Notes under the pieces: model-generated
The model's database searches: none
The model's input: the letters and a program-made list of their open reading frames with translations, nothing else
What the model was told of the DNA's origin: nothing
Program-made: the position numbers and the translations under genes
NCBI GenBank assembly: GCA_030037055.1
Contig: JASHRZ010000189.1
Location: 1-5,003, forward strand
Direction of reading: 5' to 3'
DNA length: 5,003 bases
Origin: Alphaproteobacteria bacterium
Lineage (GTDB): Bacteria; Pseudomonadota; Alphaproteobacteria; ATCC43930; CGMCC-115725
In this document: positions 1 through 5,003 of the stretch, piece by piece
Layout: each line of letters starts with the position of its first letter
How positions within the stretch are numbered: the stretch's first letter is position 1

Positions 1-1
1 G

Positions 2-1711
2 GGGCTGGTGTCGCTGACGCTGACGCCGATGCTGTGCTCGCGCCTGCTCAAATCGGTCGATCACGAGATGCGGCACAACGTCTTCTATCGCGCCTCGGAG
101 GCGACGTTCAACGGCATGATCCGCGCCTACGCCGCGAGCCTGCGCGTGGTGATGCGGCACCGCTTCTCGACGCTGATGGTCACGATGGCCTCGCTCGTCG
201 CCACCGCCTACCTTTTCGGCTGGGGCATGCCGAAGGGCTTCTTCCCGATCGAGGACACGGGCCAGATCTTCGCCTTCACCGAGGCGGCGCAGGACATCTC
301 CTTCCAGGCGATGGCCGAGCATCAAAAGCAGGTCGTCGACATCGTCCGGGCCGATCCCAACGTCCAGGGGCTGATCTCCTTCATCGGCGCCACCAGCTTC
401 AGCCCTGCGCTCAACAACGGCCGCTTCTTCCTGCAGCTGAAGCCGTTCGACCAGCGCGCTCTTTCGGCCAATGAGATCATCCAGGAGCTGCGGCCGAAAG
501 TGGCGACGGTGCCGGGCATGCGCACTTTCTTCCAGCCGCTGCAGAACATCCAGCTCGGCGGCCGCATCTCCAAGAGCCAGTACCAGTACACGGTCCAGGA
601 CGCCAATCTTGACGAGCTCTACCAATACGGCCCGCTGATGCAGGAGCGCATAGCGCAGATTCCCGGCATCCTCGACGTCAATTCCGACCTGCAACTTCTC
701 AACCGCCAGGCGATCGTCGATATCGACCGCGACAAGGCCTCGCGGCTCGGCATCACCGTCGACCAGGTGCGCAGCGCTTTCTATAGCGCCTTCGGCGTCC
801 GCCAGGTCTCTACCATCTATATGCCGTCGAACGATTATCAGGTCATCCTCGAGGCCGATCCGCGCTATCAGGCCGACCCCACCGACCTGTCGCGCATCTA
901 TCTGCGCAGTGCCTCCGGCCAGGCGGTGCCGCTCGACGCCATCGCCACGCTGACCCCGGGTCTCGGGCCGGTTACAGTGAACCACCAGGGTCAGCTGCCC
1001 TCGGTCACGATCTCGTTCAACCTGGCCCCGGGCGTGTCGCTGGGCGAGGCGGTGGATGCCATCCGCCGCACCGAACGGCAGGTGAACCTGCCGGTGACCG
1101 TCGCTACCGGCTTCCAGGGCACGGCGCAGGTCTTCCAGGATTCGCTCAAGGGCCAAGGCCTACTGCTCATCGCCGCCGTACTCGTCATCTACATGGTGCT
1201 GGGCATCCTCTACGAGAGCTTCATCCATCCCATCACGATCCTCTCCGGCCTGCCGTCGGCCGGGCTCGGCGCGTTAATCACTCTGCTGCTGTTTCATCAG
1301 GATCTCAGCGTCATCGCCATCATCGGCATCGTCATGCTGATCGGCATCGTCAAGAAGAACGCGATCATGATGATCGACTTCGCGCTGCAGCGGCAGGTCG
1401 CCGGCGACATCACCCCCGAGGCGGCGATCCTCGAGGCTTGCCTGTTGCGCTTCCGGCCGATCATGATGACCACCGTGGCGGCGATCATGGGCGCGCTGCC
1501 CATCGCCATCGGCTTCGGCGCCGGCTCGGAGCTGCGCCGGCCGTTGGGCCTGGCCGTGGTGGGCGGCCTCCTCGTTTCGCAGCTGCTGACGTTGTTCATC
1601 ACCCCGGTGATTTATGTCTATCTCGAGCGCCTGCGCCACGTCTTCAGGGGTCAGCCCGCCGTCACGGCGGCGCCGCTCAGCGATTCCACCGCGACGCTAC
1701 CGGGCGAATAG
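2..1711 (+). CDS. RND (HAE-1 family, MdtB/MdtC-like) multidrug efflux permease, C-terminal half, 5' end outside window
   Basis: This is the inner-membrane, proton-driven permease of a tripartite drug efflux pump, working with a periplasmic adaptor and an outer-membrane channel. The frame is open from base 2, so the GTG at position 8 is internal; about 569 of the usual 1030-1050 residues are present. Counting from that GTG as residue 1, the visible parts are: LTPMLCSRLL near the end of TM6; TM7 at about 52-72; the second periplasmic porter and docking loop at about 73-382, with GFFPIEDTGQ at 78-87; and TM8-TM12 between about 383 and 538. Family signatures include LGILYESFIHPITIL (398-412), IVKKNAIMMIDFAL (447-460) and ELRRPLG (508-514). 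The second lysine of KKNA (450) aligns with the proton-relay Lys940 of AcrB. The TM4 aspartates lie outside the window. From memory, the match to E. coli MdtB/MdtC is closer than to AcrB. Adaptor genes would be expected upstream. Substrates cannot be inferred. Confidence 0.95.
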   Translation, partial: GLVSLTLTPMLCSRLLKSVDHEMRHNVFYRASEATFNGMIRAYAASLRVVMRHRFSTLMVTMASLVATAYLFGWGMPKGFFPIEDTGQIFAFTEAAQDISFQAMAEHQKQVVDIVRADPNVQGLISFIGATSFSPALNNGRFFLQLKPFDQRALSANEIIQELRPKVATVPGMRTFFQPLQNIQLGGRISKSQYQYTVQDANLDELYQYGPLMQERIAQIPGILDVNSDLQLLNRQAIVDIDRDKASRLGITVDQVRSAFYSAFGVRQVSTIYMPSNDYQVILEADPRYQADPTDLSRIYLRSASGQAVPLDAIATLTPGLGPVTVNHQGQLPSVTISFNLAPGVSLGEAVDAIRRTERQVNLPVTVATGFQGTAQVFQDSLKGQGLLLIAAVLVIYMVLGILYESFIHPITILSGLPSAGLGALITLLLFHQDLSVIAIIGIVMLIGIVKKNAIMMIDFALQRQVAGDITPEAAILEACLLRFRPIMMTTVAAIMGALPIAIGFGAGSELRRPLGLAVVGGLLVSQLLTLFITPVIYVYLERLRHVFRGQPAVTAAPLSDSTATLPGE

Positions 1712-2513
1712 AAGGGCGCGCCTTCTTGTCCCGCTGCTGGCCCTGTGGCTGGGCGTGGCCGTCGCCCCGGACGCCGCGGCACAGCTGCGCGCCAGCGACG
1801 AACTGGCGGTGCTGCATGACCGCTGCGTCAGCTTCGCGCGCGAAAATCCCAAGGAAGGGCTCGAGCGGGCGACGACCTGGAAGGAGGAGGGCGGCGGCTT
1901 CTACGCCGATCACTGCATCGCCATGGCGCTGTTCCTGCTGCGCGACTACGCCGCGGCGGCGCAGCGCTTCGAGGCGCTGGCGACGAGGATGCTCGGCATG
2001 CCTGCGGTCCAGCGGGCCCAGGCGCTCGACCAGGCCGGCCAATCCTGGCTCGCCGCGCGCGAGCCGGCGCGCGCGAAGGCGGCATTCGACGCGGCCGTCC
2101 AGCTCAACGGTGAGGACGCCGATCTCCTCATCGATCGCTCCGAGGCCTTCGCCGATCTCGGCCAGTATTGGGACGCGATCGACGATCTCAACCGCGCGAT
2201 CGAGCTCGCGCCATACCGCGCCGAGGGCTATATCTACCGCGGCACCGCCTATCGCCATGTCGATGCGCGCGAGCTGGCGCTCGAGGATATCCAGCACGGG
2301 CTGGCGCTGGCGCCGGACTCGGTGATCGGTCTGCTGGAGCGGGGCAATCTGCGACGCCTCTCAGGCGACATCGCCGGCGCGCGCCAGGATTGGCTGCGGG
2401 TGACCCAGCTCGCGCCGCAGACGCCCGCGGGCAAGGCGGCGACGACCAACCTCGCCAACCTCAAAGGCAAGGGCGACGCCGACAAGGCCGCGCCGGCGCA
2501 GAAGACGCAGTGA
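1614..2513 (+). CDS. Exported tetratricopeptide-repeat (TPR) protein
   Basis: The protein has 299 residues if started at the ATG at 1614. A hydrophobic stretch after two arginine pairs (LLVPLLALWLGVAVA, 37-51), followed by DAAAQ, looks like a Sec signal peptide cleaved near residue 56, so the product is probably periplasmic. The mature part has TPR units in exact 34-residue register at about 135-168, 169-202, 203-236 and 237-270, with a weaker one at about 100-130. The best are ADLLIDRSEAFADLGQYWDA and AEGYIYRGTAYRHVDARELA. The C-terminus (282-299) is a charged Lys/Ala/Gln tail. TPRs are protein-binding scaffolds; no enzyme domain is seen. The start is uncertain: the ATG lies 98 bp inside the RND gene with only a poor GGTGA 3 bases upstream, and residues 1-33 look like shadow sequence, yet no ATG, GTG or TTG occurs in frame between there and the signal peptide. 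Same-strand overlap with the pump suggests cotranscription. A specific role is unknown. Confidence 0.85.
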   Translation: MSISSACATSSGVSPPSRRRRSAIPPRRYRANRRARLLVPLLALWLGVAVAPDAAAQLRASDELAVLHDRCVSFARENPKEGLERATTWKEEGGGFYADHCIAMALFLLRDYAAAAQRFEALATRMLGMPAVQRAQALDQAGQSWLAAREPARAKAAFDAAVQLNGEDADLLIDRSEAFADLGQYWDAIDDLNRAIELAPYRAEGYIYRGTAYRHVDARELALEDIQHGLALAPDSVIGLLERGNLRRLSGDIAGARQDWLRVTQLAPQTPAGKAATTNLANLKGKGDADKAAPAQKTQ

Positions 2514-2528
2514 GTCCCGCGCCGCGGC
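2514..2528. other. Convergent intergenic gap between TPR gene and fzlA-like gene
   Basis: Only 15 bp separate the two convergent stop codons. The gap contains the 8-bp palindrome GCCGCGGC (2521-2528) but no stem followed by a T-run in either direction, so no intrinsic terminator is visible. Transcripts from both sides would overlap unless another termination mechanism acts. Confidence 0.6.
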
Positions 2529-3197
2529 TTAGAAATCGAGATCGGCGTAATGCTTGGGCGGCGGCGCGCCGGGAATGTGGTCGGCGAGAATGGGACGGAA
2601 GCTCGGCCGCGACTTGATCCGCGCATACCATTCCTTGGCAGGCTCGTGCTCTTCCCACGGCACGTCGCCGAGATAGTCGAGCGTCGAGAGATGCGCGGCG
2701 GCGGTGATGTCGGCGAGCGAGAAATGATCGCCCGCGAGCCAACGCCGGCGTTCGACGAGATAGCCGATATAGTCGAGGTGGTAGCCGAGATTCGCCTGGC
2801 CGGCGCGGATCGCGGTCGAGTTGGGCTGGCCGAAGCCGAGGAAGCGCTTCATCATCTTCTCGCCGACTAGGTTCTCGGTGACCTCGTGGTTCATCTTGAC
2901 GTCGAACCAGGCGACGAGCCGGCGGACCTCGGCGCGGTCGAGCGGATTGATGCCGAGCAGCAGCTTGTCGCGATACACCTCGTCGAGGAACTCGGCGATC
3001 GCCGCGGCCTCGGCCAGCACGGTGCCGTCGGGCTCGATCAGCACCGGCACCTCGCCGGCGGGATTGAGCGCCAGGAATTCCGGCCGGCGCTCCCAGACCC
3101 GCTCCACCTTCATGGTGAAGTCGAGCGCCTTCTCCTGCAGCACGATGCGAATCTTGCGCGAGGTGGGCGAAAGCCAGAGGTGGTAGAGCAGGCGCAT
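2529..3197 (-). CDS. fzlA: FzlA-like glutathione-S-transferase-fold cell division protein
   Basis: This 222-residue protein has an N-terminal thioredoxin-like GST domain (about 1-80) and a helical C-terminal domain (about 85-200). In Caulobacter FzlA binds FtsZ filaments, affects their curvature and helps activate septal cell-wall synthesis through FtsW. Features seen are SPTSRKIR (10-17), ERVWERRPEFLALNPAGEVP (32-51, with the fold's cis-Pro at 51), the N-capping box S160-L-A-D163, and the tail ADHIPG...HYADLDF (205-222). The ERVWERRPEFLALNPAGEVPVL block and the terminal LDF are what I recall of FzlA rather than of catalytic GSTs. The usual glutathione-contacting Glu-Ser pair reads Glu63-Ala64, which argues against ordinary GST catalysis. 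The ATG at 3195-3197 begins directly at the conserved N-terminal strand, and no good Shine-Dalgarno precedes it. The gene is divergent from pobA and convergent with the TPR gene. The alternative is an uncharacterised GST-family protein. Assignment is from memory of the family, not from a search. Confidence 0.78.
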   Translation of the reverse strand: MRLLYHLWLSPTSRKIRIVLQEKALDFTMKVERVWERRPEFLALNPAGEVPVLIEPDGTVLAEAAAIAEFLDEVYRDKLLLGINPLDRAEVRRLVAWFDVKMNHEVTENLVGEKMMKRFLGFGQPNSTAIRAGQANLGYHLDYIGYLVERRRWLAGDHFSLADITAAAHLSTLDYLGDVPWEEHEPAKEWYARIKSRPSFRPILADHIPGAPPPKHYADLDF

Positions 3198-4484
<1,287 letters not shown>

Positions 4485-4559
4485 CGTGTCCGCGCTGCAT
4501 GACCGAGGGTGCGTCCTTCGAGAGCACTCCTTGGGACGGCTCAGCGACTGTGTTGGTGG
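4485..4559. other. Junction between pobA and the IS110-family remnant
   Basis: These 75 bp separate the pobA stop codon from the stop of the restored transposase frame. They hold a REP-like inverted repeat and, nearest the transposase, sequence that probably belongs to the non-coding end of the insertion sequence. The exact IS boundary cannot be placed because members of this family often lack terminal inverted repeats and target duplications. No intrinsic terminator with a T-run follows pobA. Confidence 0.5.
4507..4545. repeat. REP-like imperfect palindrome
   Basis: CGTCC (4512-4516) and GGACG (4534-4538) form inverted arms around a 17-nt centre. The segment GCGTCCTTCGAGAGC (4511-4525) resembles, from memory, the CTCGAAGGA-core intergenic palindromes scattered through Rhizobiales-like genomes. 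Only one copy is present here, so repetitiveness cannot be shown from the window. It could equally be part of the IS end. Confidence 0.35.
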
Positions 4560-5003
4560 TCAAGTTTTTGGGTCCCTGAGAATGGCATTGAGGATGGTGA
4601 GGAGCTTGCGCATGCAAGCGGCCATGGCGACCATCTTCGGCTCGCCCTTGGCGGTGAGCCGCCGCCAGAAGGCGCGGATGGCGGGGTTGTATCGAATCGC
4701 CGACACGGTGGCGAGGAAGAGGGCGGAACGGACATGAGGTCGTCCGCCGCCGATGAAGGCCTTGCCCTTCCATTGCCCCGATTGAGGGGTGAAGGGGCAA
4801 CGCCGACCAGGGCGGCGATTTTCCGGCGGTCGAGCGTGCCGAGCTCGGGCAACTCGGCGATGAGACTGCGTGCGGTGATATCGCCGATGCTGGGCAGGGA
4901 AGCGAGCAGATCCTCTTTTGCGCGCCAGGCCGGCGAGCTGCGCGTGCCGATGTCCTCGTCGAGCTCCGAAAGCTCTTTCTCGAGCATCCGCACCACCCGC
5001 TCG
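4560..5003 (-). pseudogene. IS110/IS1111-family transposase, C-terminal part, frameshifted
   Basis: The reading enters from the right edge, so the DEDD N-terminal domain is outside the window. The first frame gives a coiled-coil-like helix (RMLEKELSELDEDI, about 4987-4946), then LLASLPSIGDITARSLIAEL and KIAALVGVAP, the start of the C-terminal transposase domain. Near 4769-4774 the frame breaks. Shifting frame recovers 69 more residues from 4769 down to a TGA at 4560-4562, including GKAFIGGGRPHVRSALFLAT and AACMRKLLTILNAILRD, the normal family C-terminus. At the break, the expected NRDSG reads NRGNG, so the conserved serine held to be catalytic in IS110 enzymes appears replaced by Asn (codon 4772-4774), and a few residues after it are missing. 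Two lesions in the same motif mark a dead copy. An alternative is a sequencing error, though that would not explain the Ser-to-Asn change or the two extra residues (Ser-Pro) before the motif. Confidence 0.85.
4773..4800. repeat. Short inverted repeat at the transposase frameshift
   Basis: TTGCCCC (4773-4779) and GGGGCAA (4794-4800) are perfect 7-bp inverted arms around a 14-nt loop, which itself holds another GGGG run (4786-4789). It sits inside the disrupted serine motif and immediately beside the frame break. Confidence 0.6.

Larger units (their letters stand above)
4500..5003 (-). mobile_element. IS110/IS1111-family insertion sequence, one end, degraded
   Basis: The element is identified from its transposase remnant, which runs off the right edge. 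The left boundary is approximate, lying somewhere between the pobA stop (4484) and the transposase stop (4560). The family moves by a DEDD/serine transposase guided by a bridge RNA encoded in a non-coding end. Which end carries that RNA in this element cannot be judged from the part shown. Confidence 0.7.

Noticed and set aside
1677..2297. Minus-strand open frame (206 codons) opposite the TPR gene
   Set aside because: The opposite strand carries repeats in exact 34-residue register; the antisense frame has no recognisable domain.
1438..2325. Plus-strand frame of 295 codons spanning the RND-TPR junction
   Set aside because: Its translation is Arg/Ser-rich and overlaps two well-supported genes in other frames, so it is not an independent gene or a fusion.
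2514..2528. GCCGCGGC palindrome as a bidirectional terminator
   Set aside because: The palindrome is only 8 bp without a loop and has no T-run on either side.

Overview
The window reads as chromosome from a high-G+C alphaproteobacterium. The reasons are strong G/C third-position bias in every gene, a glutathione-transferase-fold protein of the FzlA type (a division factor known from Alphaproteobacteria), and a short intergenic repeat whose core resembles those common in Rhizobiales-like genomes. The exact order cannot be fixed from the sequence alone.

Layout, left to right. (1) Positions 2-1711 (+) hold the C-terminal half of an RND (HAE-1, MdtB/MdtC-like) multidrug efflux permease; the N-terminal half lies left of the window. 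(2) Overlapping or directly behind it on the same strand is an exported TPR-repeat protein ending at 2513, probably cotranscribed with the pump. (3) Convergent to it, after only 15 bp, is a FzlA-like protein (2529-3197, -). (4) A 99-bp divergent promoter region separates that gene from pobA, 4-hydroxybenzoate 3-monooxygenase (3297-4484, +), which funnels 4-hydroxybenzoate into protocatechuate. (5) The right end is insertion-sequence debris: a frameshifted IS110/IS1111-family transposase on the - strand (4560 to beyond 5003), separated from pobA by about 75 bp that include a REP-like inverted repeat.

The genes do not form one pathway. Efflux pump plus TPR lipoprotein-like or periplasmic partner is one plausible unit. 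The division factor and the aromatic hydroxylase are divergent neighbours with no evident functional link. No pca genes or pobR-type regulator are visible beside pobA.

I did not find a convincing new system. The points most worth a second look are the altered coenzyme-binding residues of PobA on an otherwise intact active site, the FzlA-type tail and the missing glutathione-site serine in the GST-fold protein, the unresolved start of the TPR gene, and the combined frameshift and apparent catalytic-serine loss in the IS110 transposase.
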